A stretch of DNA of 9,724 bases from Bacteroidetes bacterium UBA6491 (GCA_002436505.1 DJML01000031.1:1-9724), one strand, 5' to 3'. Positions 1-7,383 are shown, counted from the stretch's first letter. Notes: generated by a model not told the origin, from the letters alone. Numbers and translations: made by a program.

Positions 1-1257
1 TTTATTGATGAAATTGATGCCATTGGACGGGCAAGGGGCAAAAATCCGATGCAGGGGGCAAATGATGAACGTGAGAACACCTTGAATCAATTGCTTACTG
101 AGATGGATGGTTTTGGAACGGATAGCGGTGTGATCATTCTCGCCGCTACTAACAGACCGGACATTTTGGATCCGGCTTTGTTAAGACCTGGTCGGTTCGA
201 TCGTCAGATTGGTATCGATAAGCCTGATCTAGTTGGTAGGGAGCAGATATTTAAAGTACACCTTAAACCGCTGACCAAACTTGAGAAAGATGTGGATGCC
301 AAGAAACTGGCTGCACAGACACCTGGCTTTGCTGGTGCGGAAATTGCCAACGTATGTAACGAGGCTGCGCTGATAGCCGCCCGAAGAAATAAAAAAGCAG
401 TCGATATGCAGGATTTTCAGGATGCTATTGATCGGGTGATCGGCGGACTGGAGAAAAAGAACAAGATCATTTCTCCGGAAGAGAAAAATATTGTTGCATA
501 TCACGAAGCTGGTCATGCTGTTGTAGGCTGGTTTCTGGAATTTGCCGATCCTTTGGTAAAGGTCTCCATTGTTCCAAGAGGAATAGCCGCACTTGGATAT
601 GCACAGTACCTGCCAAAGGAACAATACCTCTATAGGACAGAACAACTTATAGATTCAATGTGCATGGCTCTCGGAGGTCGTGTTGCTGAAGATGTTTTCT
701 TCGGAAAAATATCGACAGGAGCTCAGAATGACCTTGAGCGTATCACCAAAATGGCCTATGCCATGGTGACGATATATGGCATGAGCGATAAAGTTGGAAA
801 CGTTTCCTTTAATGATCCAAAAGATCAATATGGATTCAATAAACCTTATTCAGAACGCACTGCTGAAATGATCGATATGGAAGTTCGACAGATGGTTGAT
901 CAGGCCTACGAACGCACAAGGAAGCTGATTGAAGACAAAAAGGACGCTGTTGAAAAGGTTGCGAAAGAATTGTTGAAACGTGAGATCATTTTCCAGTCAG
1001 ACATTGAAAGGCTGATTGGTAAAAGACCATTCGATACAAAGACCACCTACGATGAATTCGTTAACCAACCTTCAGAAACTGAAGTAAAGGTTGAAGAAGA
1101 AATGGCTGATCCATCGGATGAAACGATCGATAGCGGGATACCGGCGATCGAAGATAGCGCGGTTTCAGAAAATGATGTCGCCTCCAATGGCTCTCCCGGG
1201 CAGGAAGAGACCACAGAAATAACAACTGAGGAAAAGAAAAAAGACAGTACAGAATAG
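1..1257 (+). CDS. ftsH: ATP-dependent zinc metalloprotease FtsH, 3' part (N-terminus outside window)
   Basis: FtsH is a hexameric inner-membrane AAA+ protease that degrades misassembled membrane proteins and some short-lived cytosolic ones. The frame is open from base 1, so the gene starts before the window; 418 codons are present. Seen in order (window codons): Walker B FIDEID at codons 1-6; second region of homology from about codon 51 (NRPDILDPALLRPGRFDR) with the two arginine fingers at codons 62 and 65; zinc site HEAGH at codons 168-172 (bases 502-516); the likely third zinc ligand Asp at codon 244 in GAQNDLERIT. The transmembrane N-terminus and Walker A are missing because of the window edge, not through damage. 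The last ~60 residues are rich in Glu, Asp, Ser and Thr, a disordered acidic tail. The stop codon is one base from the stop of the convergent gene. The identification is secure from the family motifs. Confidence 0.97.
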   Translation, partial: FIDEIDAIGRARGKNPMQGANDERENTLNQLLTEMDGFGTDSGVIILAATNRPDILDPALLRPGRFDRQIGIDKPDLVGREQIFKVHLKPLTKLEKDVDAKKLAAQTPGFAGAEIANVCNEAALIAARRNKKAVDMQDFQDAIDRVIGGLEKKNKIISPEEKNIVAYHEAGHAVVGWFLEFADPLVKVSIVPRGIAALGYAQYLPKEQYLYRTEQLIDSMCMALGGRVAEDVFFGKISTGAQNDLERITKMAYAMVTIYGMSDKVGNVSFNDPKDQYGFNKPYSERTAEMIDMEVRQMVDQAYERTRKLIEDKKDAVEKVAKELLKREIIFQSDIERLIGKRPFDTKTTYDEFVNQPSETEVKVEEEMADPSDETIDSGIPAIEDSAVSENDVASNGSPGQEETTEITTEEKKKDSTE

Positions 1258-1258
1258 T

Positions 1259-2029
1259 TTATTTGTACTGGCCGATGATAACTCCGAAATCTACTCTTGA
1301 ATTAAGGGTGGTTTCGGAGTTTCCTTTTATATAGAATTTTGAGATAGCACCGTCAAGATATAAGGCATTCCTGCATTCAAAATGCATCTTGAATAGTTCA
1401 GCAAAATCATAAAAGTTAACGGGATGCTTAGATATTGCAAAGATCATTAGATCAGCACCAGCTTGTCCCACGCCACTTCTGATGTATTTGTTTTTTGAAC
1501 CTTTTGTAAATGCCGGATGGATCGAGCCATCAATTACAAGCATTGGTCCTGATTGCGTCGCGAACTTTACCCTGTAAGGGCTCTTCAAATAAGCTTCCGT
1601 TGTCTCAATTCTTCCTTTATTCCTCTTGTCTATCGAAAAGATACCGTTAGGTTTTAAAAAAAAGTTGCCCTGGCCATTGCTTGTATTTACCGGGGTCACT
1701 TGCTTTCCATTTTCAATGTAAAGGCCAACAGGTTCATGAGCAGGATTGAACATCCCGGCATTGGTAGCAAACAGCAACTCTTTGTTTTGATCTTCAAGAT
1801 GCGACTTAAGTGCCACGAAATTTCCTATTCGAGAGGAATCTTCCCTCAGGTAATACATTGACAATGAATCATTTTTAAGACTTATAACATAAACTAAGAA
1901 AGAATTCCCGTTAAAAACGATCTCATTTCCAGGCTTCACCTGTCCTATATGAAAAGAGGTCAGCAAAGGCGCTAGAAGTGTCAGCAGAAGTACGACGGCA
2001 TTCGCCCGAAATTTACCTGAATTTATCAT
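1259..2029 (-). CDS. Secreted phosphodiester glycosidase family protein (NAGPA/DUF2233-like)
   Basis: This is a 256-residue protein of the NAGPA-like phosphodiester glycosidase family, named after the mammalian enzyme that uncovers mannose-6-phosphate; bacterial members are thought to cleave sugar phosphodiesters in the cell envelope. An N-terminal hydrophobic stretch (about residues 10-25, VVLLLTLLAPLLTSF) predicts export. Family signatures are visible: NAGMF at 90-94 followed by GLYIENGK, NFFLKPNG at 122-129, QSGPMLV at 159-165, RSGVG at 184-188 and LYLDGAIS at 223-230. The ATG at 2029 is chosen because the signal peptide starts there. It lies 15 bases downstream of the YbjQ-like gene, so the two are probably cotranscribed. 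The stop is one base from the ftsH stop, and the last ~20 codons contain a hairpin that may serve ftsH. The substrate cannot be read from the sequence. Confidence 0.85.
   Translation of the reverse strand: MINSGKFRANAVVLLLTLLAPLLTSFHIGQVKPGNEIVFNGNSFLVYVISLKNDSLSMYYLREDSSRIGNFVALKSHLEDQNKELLFATNAGMFNPAHEPVGLYIENGKQVTPVNTSNGQGNFFLKPNGIFSIDKRNKGRIETTEAYLKSPYRVKFATQSGPMLVIDGSIHPAFTKGSKNKYIRSGVGQAGADLMIFAISKHPVNFYDFAELFKMHFECRNALYLDGAISKFYIKGNSETTLNSRVDFGVIIGQYK
1280..1331 (+). terminator. Candidate intrinsic terminator for ftsH inside the opposing gene
   Basis: Bases 1280-1289 (AACTCCGAAA) and 1312-1321 (TTTCGGAGTT) form a perfect 10-bp inverted repeat, with a T-G pair possible inside it, a loop of about 20 bases and a pyrimidine run (TCCTTTTAT) after it on the + strand. 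It begins 22 bases after the ftsH stop. It lies wholly inside the 3' end of the minus-strand glycosidase gene, covering roughly codons 237-250. No T-run follows it in the minus direction, so as drawn it would end only + strand transcripts. The long loop and interrupted T-run make it weaker than the terminator at 7213. Confidence 0.5.
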
Positions 2030-2044
2030 TGAACAGATGCTTGA

Positions 2045-2362
2045 TCATTTGCGGAACTTAACAGCCGTTCCATATACCATGATCTCTGCAGCTCCCTGCA
2101 TGACCATAGCAGTAATGAAACGGATATTTACAACACCGTCAGCTCCCATGGATTCCGCTTCTGTGATCATGCGTTCCAATGCCTGATCTCTGGACTGAGA
2201 CTGCAACTTAGTATATTCAGATATTTCTCCACCGATGAGGTTCTTGATCCCTGCAAATATATCTCTGCCGATGTTTCGGGCACGCACTGTGCTTCCTCTG
2301 CATACCCCTAAGATCTCGGCAATTTCTTTACCCGGGAATGTTTCTGTCGTAGTTATTTCCAT
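2045..2362 (-). CDS. YbjQ/UPF0145 family protein (DUF74)
   Basis: This is a 105-residue protein of the UPF0145 (YbjQ, DUF74) family, sometimes called a heavy-metal-binding domain although its biochemical role is not established. The diagnostic block is residues 27-50 (RARN, GRDIFAGIKNLIGG, then SEYTKL), followed by the helix holding ALERM and the strand region ADGVVNIRF, ending in YGTAVKFRK. E. coli YbjQ has about the same length. I chose the ATG at 2360-2362; a longer frame from a TTG at 2392 would add ten residues with no counterpart in the family. It has no signal peptide or membrane segment, so it is probably cytoplasmic. It is read between the regulator gene (85 bases upstream) and the glycosidase gene (15 bases downstream), so it may belong to a three-gene minus-strand operon. 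Confidence 0.9.
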   Translation of the reverse strand: MEITTTETFPGKEIAEILGVCRGSTVRARNIGRDIFAGIKNLIGGEISEYTKLQSQSRDQALERMITEAESMGADGVVNIRFITAMVMQGAAEIMVYGTAVKFRK

Positions 2363-2447
2363 GCGATCAAAAATAGCAGAAATGATTGACAAGAACTGGT
2401 CAAAAATTGCGAATGATCAGTGTTGAAATTTGCTACCTATTTGCACC

Positions 2448-3401
2448 TTATAAAATTTCAAAAACTTTCTTTCTCATCCGATCGAAAAAACGGATCCGGT
2501 GTATATCCGACTGGCCAGAGATATTCACGCTTTTTTTAATGATCGTTTCTACCAGCATTTCAATTTCGCGGCAAAATGCATGGTTTGAAGAGGAGAATGA
2601 ATTAAAGATGCTGAAATTCAGAAAGGCTTCATTGCGATCAGGATATCTGAAAAGCATAAAGTTGTTTAGCAGTTCTATTGAGCTTATGAAGAATTTATGG
2701 GCAGGCTGGTCATCCGGGGTCATCAGTTCAAGTTTATTTTCAAGATTGTCCAGTAGTTCCAGTAGAGCCCGGACAACCCGGTCTTTGTCTTCTTTCGACT
2801 TAAACAAGCCACTCTGTTCACAATAAATGATCTGCCTTATCGTAGCGTCCAGTGTTTCCTCGGTCCAAATTTCTGTTCTCGATATTTTCTCATTGAATGA
2901 CAGCATTTTGTCGATGGAGCGGTTAACGTCCCCAAGGTAAAAGGCATCACTGTATGCGATCCCCTTTAACCTGCTTCTGTTAAGGATCACTTTTTGCCAG
3001 TAATAGGATTTAAAGTTTCTCAATTCAGGGATGGTGAAAGTTTGAGAAATTGGAAGATCAGAGGCGATATAAACGACTTCGCCTTTTTTAGAGAGAAGTA
3101 GGTTTAATTTATCATTGATGCGGTCAAGGTAAGAGGCGAAGATCCCGCTTTCGTTAAAGATGGGATTACAGAACATATTGATCAGTCCGGTATCCTGGTC
3201 CATGACCAGGTTATCGAGAGAGATCTTAAAATGTTTAGAAAGGGCTGCCAGTTCTTCAAGCGTATAGGCCGTTTCATTTCTCAGGCGCCTGTAAATGCTT
3301 TCCTTACTCAGGTAGAGGACCTTTCTTAGTTGTTTGTTCAATCCATGGTCATTACCAGCTGAATTTCGCAGCTGTTCATTGAACAAAAGCTGATATTTCA
3401 T
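2448..3401 (-). CDS. Helix-turn-helix transcriptional regulator (XRE/BetR-like N-terminus)
   Basis: This 317-residue protein has a predicted DNA-binding N-terminus: residues 20-66 form helices around LSKESIYRRLRNETAYTL and LEELAALSKHFKISLDNL, the layout of the XRE-like/BetR-like domains common in Bacteroidota regulators. The remaining ~240 residues are mostly helical in character, with no enzyme motif or membrane segment that I recognise; they presumably sense a signal or dimerise. ATG at 3401 is the clear start. The gene is divergent from the secreted-protein pair beginning at 3602, with 200 bases between the starts, so control of that pair and of itself is plausible but rests only on orientation. 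The YbjQ-like gene follows 85 bases downstream on the same strand. The class of protein is fairly sure; target and ligand are unknown. Confidence 0.8.
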   Translation of the reverse strand: MKYQLLFNEQLRNSAGNDHGLNKQLRKVLYLSKESIYRRLRNETAYTLEELAALSKHFKISLDNLVMDQDTGLINMFCNPIFNESGIFASYLDRINDKLNLLLSKKGEVVYIASDLPISQTFTIPELRNFKSYYWQKVILNRSRLKGIAYSDAFYLGDVNRSIDKMLSFNEKISRTEIWTEETLDATIRQIIYCEQSGLFKSKEDKDRVVRALLELLDNLENKLELMTPDDQPAHKFFISSIELLNNFMLFRYPDRNEAFLNFSIFNSFSSSNHAFCREIEMLVETIIKKSVNISGQSDIHRIRFFDRMRKKVFEIL

Positions 3402-3601
3402 AATTAATAGTTATCAAAAGAAGAGAGGATGCGATGATAATCCAACATGCCCTGGGCTAAAGAATATAAGGGGATGGATTTTAGCACCAACATTTTACTA
3501 TTGTTTCGATAATTGAAAATGCAACAGAACCAGTGTCGAAATTTGGCAAGAATAAGTGGTTCAATGCATTGATATTTGTCCTGTTAACCATTCCTAAACC
3601 T
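3402..3601. promoter_or_regulatory. Divergent intergenic region between regulator and secreted pair
   Basis: These 200 bases separate two divergent starts and must hold the promoters of both directions unless the genes are silent. I see no exact Bacteroidota -7 element (TAnnTTTG) with a -33 TTG at normal spacing. The nearest is TACTATTG at 3496-3503 on the + strand, with one mismatch and no good -33 partner. No long inverted repeat stands out as an operator. The frame of the secreted gene stays open upstream to a GTG at 3533, but that extension is not favoured as coding. Confidence 0.4.
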
Positions 3602-4147
3602 ATGAAAAAGATGAAAATTAAATTAGCTATTTTAGCATTGTTCTGTATTCTGGTAAATTCCGGTGTTTTTGCTCAAAACTGGTCACTAAGCGGCAATACC
3701 CTTAATGGTACTGAATTCATTGGAAGTATTAATAACCATGGATTTAGTCTTGTTACTTCCGGTAAACCGCGAATTGTAATCAAACCGGATGGGAATGTGG
3801 GCATCGGCACCACGAGTACCTCCGGATTCAGGTTGTCTGTTGAAGGGAAATTACGTGCACGTGAGGTTTTTATAGATCTCGATCAATGGGCAGACCATGT
3901 TTTTGATCCCGGGCATCATCTCCTGTCTCTGAATGAACTCGAATCATTTATTGACTGTTTTGGTCATTTGCCGTCCATACCGACAGAAGCGGAAGTACTA
4001 ACGCAGGATGTTTCGATTGGCGTTATCCAGACACTTATGCTGGAGAAGATCGAAGAAATCACACTTTATCTTATTGATCTGAACAAGCGGCTTGAAAGTT
4101 TGGAATCAGGTGTATTTAATTCGGCTGATACGCATCATGAAAAGTAA
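3602..4147 (+). CDS. Secreted tail-fibre/S74-like protein
   Basis: This 181-residue exported protein resembles the short Bacteroidota proteins related to tail-fibre head repeats and S74-type C-terminal regions. A signal peptide covers residues 1-25 (charged start, LAILALFCILV, cleavage likely after VFAQ). Residues 55-90 hold the head-repeat motif PDGNVGIGTT with LSVEGKLRAREV. Residues 95-130 hold the hallmark WADHVFDPGHHLLSLNELES followed by GHLPSIPTEAEV, and residues 138-170 form a probable coiled coil (LEKIEEITLYLIDLNKRLESLE) that suggests oligomerisation. I chose ATG 3602 because the signal peptide begins there; a GTG at 3533 would put a second hydrophobic stretch in front. The Ser-Lys dyad region of self-cleaving S74 domains is not apparent. 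It overlaps the next gene by 11 bases, so the two products are probably made together. The role is unknown; a structural or assembly partner is one possibility. Confidence 0.75.
   Translation: MKKMKIKLAILALFCILVNSGVFAQNWSLSGNTLNGTEFIGSINNHGFSLVTSGKPRIVIKPDGNVGIGTTSTSGFRLSVEGKLRAREVFIDLDQWADHVFDPGHHLLSLNELESFIDCFGHLPSIPTEAEVLTQDVSIGVIQTLMLEKIEEITLYLIDLNKRLESLESGVFNSADTHHEK
4137..4147 (+). other. 11-base gene overlap, likely translational coupling
   Basis: The ATG of the large hydrolase gene (4137-4139) lies inside the last codons of the S74-like gene, whose TAA ends at 4147; the two frames differ. No Shine-Dalgarno-like sequence is visible before the ATG. Re-initiation or coupled translation by ribosomes leaving the upstream gene is the simple explanation. 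The in-frame TTG at 4092 is not preferred, because the signal peptide starts at the ATG. Confidence 0.7.
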
Positions 4148-7142
4148 AGGTGTATTGGTCTCAATGCTGCTACTGCTGTCCTCTTGCAGTGCATCCGGAC
4201 AGGATATTAACGATCAGTTGCGAGGTTTTTTCTCTCTGATAAAACCTGCTCCGAACCCTGCACCCTTCTTCTATGATATGGCCGTACACGAGATAGAAGA
4301 TAAATGGTTCACACCGGTCAACATGAAAGACACTGCCGAACCCCATGTATGGTGGACAATTTATTATGAAATGCGCAATGCAGCTTATGATAAGGAGATC
4401 ATGCCGGAAACATTTTTACTACAGAGCCGTGCAAAGAAGATAATTTCCAAAGACACCATTCCGATCGGCATTCTGGACCTTGAGTTTAACCGATTGAAAG
4501 AAACCGCTTTCGACAGCGGGGTCTATTTCGGATGGACCGACAGCTTTCTTTTTGACGTGGCCACGGTAAAAGGCCATCCATATTTGGCCAATACGATCGA
4601 CGCTTTCAGGCATACTAAGCATGATATCTTCTGTGCAACACCTTTAAGCCAACAAAGTGAATTCAGGAATGTGACCTTTTCCATTGATCCCGGCTTCATA
4701 TTTTACAGCGAGCCTTATAACTCGTTCACTAAATACCCTCCGGATCATATCATTAAGATCAACTTTGGGGATGGGTATGGATGGAGAAGAATTGATGTTC
4801 GAAAACGCACATATATCAATGTTGATTACCCGGCTACTGGAATTTATAAAATTGAAGTAAAGGTCGAGAACGATGCTATCATTCGGTATTCTCAGAGTAC
4901 GATCTATGTTCTTTCCAATAAGATCTCAACACAGCCCGACCTTATCATAGATGAAATATCCGGGATAAAGGCAGGCGTGTATTATGGCTGCACAAATCAG
5001 AACTATCTGAACAAGGTGCTGATAGCGGTCAGCGGATTCGATCTTTTTGAGACCCAGACGATTCCAAAGATCTATGACCAGTTGATCAATGAACCGCAAC
5101 TGATCATGCTTAGAAATTATGGCTACGATATTGTGTGTGTCGATTGGGACGATAGCAAGGACGCTCTGGAGAATAATGGCGACCGATTGATCGCTCTTCT
5201 GGAATATCTCAAATGTAATGTGCTTACTGTGGAACACAATTTTACGGTCATTGGGATAAGCATGGGGGCGTTGATCTCCAATTATGCGCTTACAAAAATG
5301 GAAACAGATGATTATCTGGCCGGGGCAAGGGCGGATCACCGCTTGTGTTATCCTGACCAGATGCACAATACCCGAACCTTTATATCGCTTGAGGGTGAAT
5401 ATCAGGGCGCATTCATCAATATTGGCGCTCAGCGCTTTGCGGAAATATTAAAGCATGAAAGGGCCGTTAATAGAATTCCTTCCTTTACGATCAATAGTTT
5501 GTCTGTAGATGCCGCTTTTCTGCGAGATGAAGTGCTGGATCGGAAAGGTGTTAAGCAAATGCTCAAGTTCCATGTCGACAGTACAGATGGAAAAGGTAAC
5601 TTCTTCCCTCATACGGAAAGGGTAAGATTCCTGGACTATATGGCTTCTATCGGCAGTAAACCGAAGTACGTTAAAAAAATAGCGTTGTCAAGTTCACTGG
5701 CAAATGGTATGAATCAGGTAGCACTTGGAAACAAACTTGCTAAACCGGGAGATGCTTATTACCACGTGAATTTGAATTTTAAGTTGCGTATTTTCGGTGG
5801 ACTACGCCTTCCAATTGATTTTCATACACGATTGAACAGCCATCCGGATTCGGGGTGTGCGGACAAACCGGTTCTTAGTTACGGCTTGTCCTACCCGCGA
5901 AAACTAAATTTAAAGGGATGTCTCAGAAAACTGATCTCAGCAGGCAATTGCAGCAGATGCAAATGTGTCCTGAATTACAGCAATGAGCATGAACTATTTC
6001 TTGCCCCGGGGTTGTCATGGGATGTTATGTGTGGTGGTCGTGTTTCAACAGCAACGGCGGTTTTTTCTGAAAATGATCATGAAGTTCAAACGACTTGCAG
6101 TTTCTCAAAACTGCATCCTTTCGGCTATTTGTCTTATGCCCTTGTTGCTGATTCAAAGTCGGGTAACGCCCACGCAAAAGCGACCTACAGGATAGGAGGC
6201 ATCATCAGATCTGCCCAGTGGAGGGATCTTCCGGTAACTGTTCCTTTGCTGGATGCAAATATTGATGTACATGCAGAACTCGAAAGCTTCAATTTTGTGC
6301 CATGGACCAGCGCCTACGATTACCAGCGTCCTGATAGTTTGAACCAGGATATTCTGAATACGCCTGTCGATACCAATCTTGCCCGCATTCCTTTTGATAT
6401 GATGATAGGACGTGCCCCTCATGCGGATTTCCCGATCACCTTTCCCGCTATGAATGACGGCCAAAAGCATTTTGAGCACAGGGACATACGCAGAGATAAT
6501 GTGGAAGACCATCCTGACCTTACTATACTCACTCGCGAGATCGGGGACAGAAAGATGTATCTGGATAATATGTTTTTGAACAGAAGATCATTGTTTGAAG
6601 CAGAGCGTGAAATTGGTGTTGGTTCAGGAGCCAATCTCAGGTACCATACGCCCGGTCGCCTTAGCAGAAATGCATACCCTGCGGTCTGGGCCAGGGAAGA
6701 TGGGTTCAAAGTAGTTGCAGGAGGCGAAGTTCATTTAAAAGCCGGAGAGCAGATCACTCTTCATCCTGGGTTTACAGTCACAGAAGGTGGGGAATTCAAA
6801 GGAGAGATCCAAAAAATATATGTATGTAATTTCTCTCTGGAAGAGCTACGGGCAATGGATGCCCAAAAGAAAGATACAGTCTCTGAAGTTGAAAGGCTGA
6901 CTGTCGATCTTGGTATAAGGGTTTATCCGAATCCGGCTGACCGCTTTCTTATAATTGAAGCTGACAATGAAGGGGAATATAAGTTTTACAGTCTGACCGG
7001 CAATTTGATCTATCACGGAACATTCAGTACTGGCAGCACTGTTGTTAAACTAAAGAGTTTAATGGATGGCATGTATTTTATTCAATTGCATTGCAATGGA
7101 ATGATGTCTACCGTAAAAATTATTAAGGAAAATGATCAATGA
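4137..7142 (+). CDS. Large T9SS-targeted alpha/beta-hydrolase-like protein
   Basis: This is a 1001-residue exported protein. Residues 1-21 are a signal sequence (VLVSMLLLLSSCSASGQ) with a lipobox-like LSSC. About 180-265 is a beta-rich, PKD-like segment (INFGDGYGW, then TGIYKIEVKV). About 290-430 is an alpha/beta-hydrolase core: a strand with SGFDLFE, YDIVCVDWDD, the nucleophile elbow GISMG with Ser375, then HNTRTFISLEGEYQGA as in PGAP1/lipase-like Bacteroidota proteins. Residues 574-654 carry seven cysteines. About 718-781 (FVPWTSAYDY to KHFEH) resembles the end of that hydrolase family; His778 or His781 is a candidate catalytic His. Residues 866-887 have the AGEQITLHPGF motif seen near Bacteroidota C-termini, and about 925-1001 is a T9SS type A tail (RVYPNPA, LTGNLIYHG, GMYFIQL). 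Hydrolysis of an ester, lipid or similar bond is inferred; substrate unknown. A terminator follows at 7213. Confidence 0.8.
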   Translation: MKSKGVLVSMLLLLSSCSASGQDINDQLRGFFSLIKPAPNPAPFFYDMAVHEIEDKWFTPVNMKDTAEPHVWWTIYYEMRNAAYDKEIMPETFLLQSRAKKIISKDTIPIGILDLEFNRLKETAFDSGVYFGWTDSFLFDVATVKGHPYLANTIDAFRHTKHDIFCATPLSQQSEFRNVTFSIDPGFIFYSEPYNSFTKYPPDHIIKINFGDGYGWRRIDVRKRTYINVDYPATGIYKIEVKVENDAIIRYSQSTIYVLSNKISTQPDLIIDEISGIKAGVYYGCTNQNYLNKVLIAVSGFDLFETQTIPKIYDQLINEPQLIMLRNYGYDIVCVDWDDSKDALENNGDRLIALLEYLKCNVLTVEHNFTVIGISMGALISNYALTKMETDDYLAGARADHRLCYPDQMHNTRTFISLEGEYQGAFINIGAQRFAEILKHERAVNRIPSFTINSLSVDAAFLRDEVLDRKGVKQMLKFHVDSTDGKGNFFPHTERVRFLDYMASIGSKPKYVKKIALSSSLANGMNQVALGNKLAKPGDAYYHVNLNFKLRIFGGLRLPIDFHTRLNSHPDSGCADKPVLSYGLSYPRKLNLKGCLRKLISAGNCSRCKCVLNYSNEHELFLAPGLSWDVMCGGRVSTATAVFSENDHEVQTTCSFSKLHPFGYLSYALVADSKSGNAHAKATYRIGGIIRSAQWRDLPVTVPLLDANIDVHAELESFNFVPWTSAYDYQRPDSLNQDILNTPVDTNLARIPFDMMIGRAPHADFPITFPAMNDGQKHFEHRDIRRDNVEDHPDLTILTREIGDRKMYLDNMFLNRRSLFEAEREIGVGSGANLRYHTPGRLSRNAYPAVWAREDGFKVVAGGEVHLKAGEQITLHPGFTVTEGGEFKGEIQKIYVCNFSLEELRAMDAQKKDTVSEVERLTVDLGIRVYPNPADRFLIIEADNEGEYKFYSLTGNLIYHGTFSTGSTVVKLKSLMDGMYFIQLHCNGMMSTVKIIKENDQ

Positions 7143-7212
7143 ACAGTGCAAATAAACTTGCAGCACTATTCAAGATAAAGAATCCTGGAAATTGATTCCA
7201 TGTTTAGCTAAC

Positions 7213-7250
7213 AAACCGGTTGTTCAATGATGAGCAGCCGGTTTTATTTT
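7213..7250 (+). terminator. Intrinsic terminator after the hydrolase gene
   Basis: Arms 7213-7222 (AAACCGGTTG) and 7235-7244 (CAGCCGGTTT) pair over ten positions with a single G-T wobble, around a 12-base loop. The T-rich run TTTTATTTT follows at 7242-7250. It lies 70 bases after the hydrolase stop and separates that operon from pyrC. Confidence 0.85.
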
Positions 7251-7361
7251 AGGCTGTCTTTGCAGAATTCCATCGGATCGATATCTCGTCAGGGCTAAGG
7301 GCGAATATTCATGGATTATTAATTGAATCTGCCATATTTTAAATAAGATTCATGAATTTTG

Positions 7362-7383
7362 TTGACCTTTGGCTTGAGGTCAA
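7362..7383. promoter_or_regulatory. Palindrome upstream of pyrC, possible operator
   Basis: TTGACCT at 7362-7368 and AGGTCAA at 7377-7383 are perfect inverted copies around an 8-base spacer, ending 39 bases before the pyrC start. The form fits a dimeric repressor or activator site; as RNA it would be a short 7-bp hairpin without a T-run, so not a terminator. The rest of the 280-base gap (7143-7422) holds the terminator and a weak inverted repeat at 7145-7167. I see no gene and no convincing promoter there. Confidence 0.4.

Noticed and set aside
2368..2375. Exact Bacteroidota -7 match (TATTTTTG on the minus strand) before the YbjQ-like gene
   Set aside because: It is only five bases from the ATG, which would give a leaderless transcript, and no -33 TTG lies at normal spacing; AT-rich chance matches are likely.
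2363..2392. TTG-initiated ten-residue extension of the YbjQ-like protein
   Set aside because: The family starts at the position of the ATG at 2362, and the extension has no counterpart in YbjQ.
2386..2826. Plus-strand open frame of 146 codons opposite the regulator gene
   Set aside because: Serine-rich translation without family features; it overlaps the well-supported helix-turn-helix gene on the other strand.
3533..3601. GTG-initiated 23-residue N-terminal extension of the S74-like protein
   Set aside because: It would place a second hydrophobic segment before a complete signal peptide; the ATG at 3602 gives a normal exported protein.
4926..5366. Long minus-strand open frame (146 codons) opposite the hydrolase gene
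   Set aside because: It lies wholly inside the clear hydrolase coding sequence, over the GISMG region; its translation has no recognisable motif or signal. The same holds for antisense frames at 229-645, 6153-6512 and 6419-6709.
7145..7167. AGTGC...GCACT inverted repeat right after the hydrolase stop
   Set aside because: Five-base arms and no T-run; the much better terminator lies at 7213-7250.
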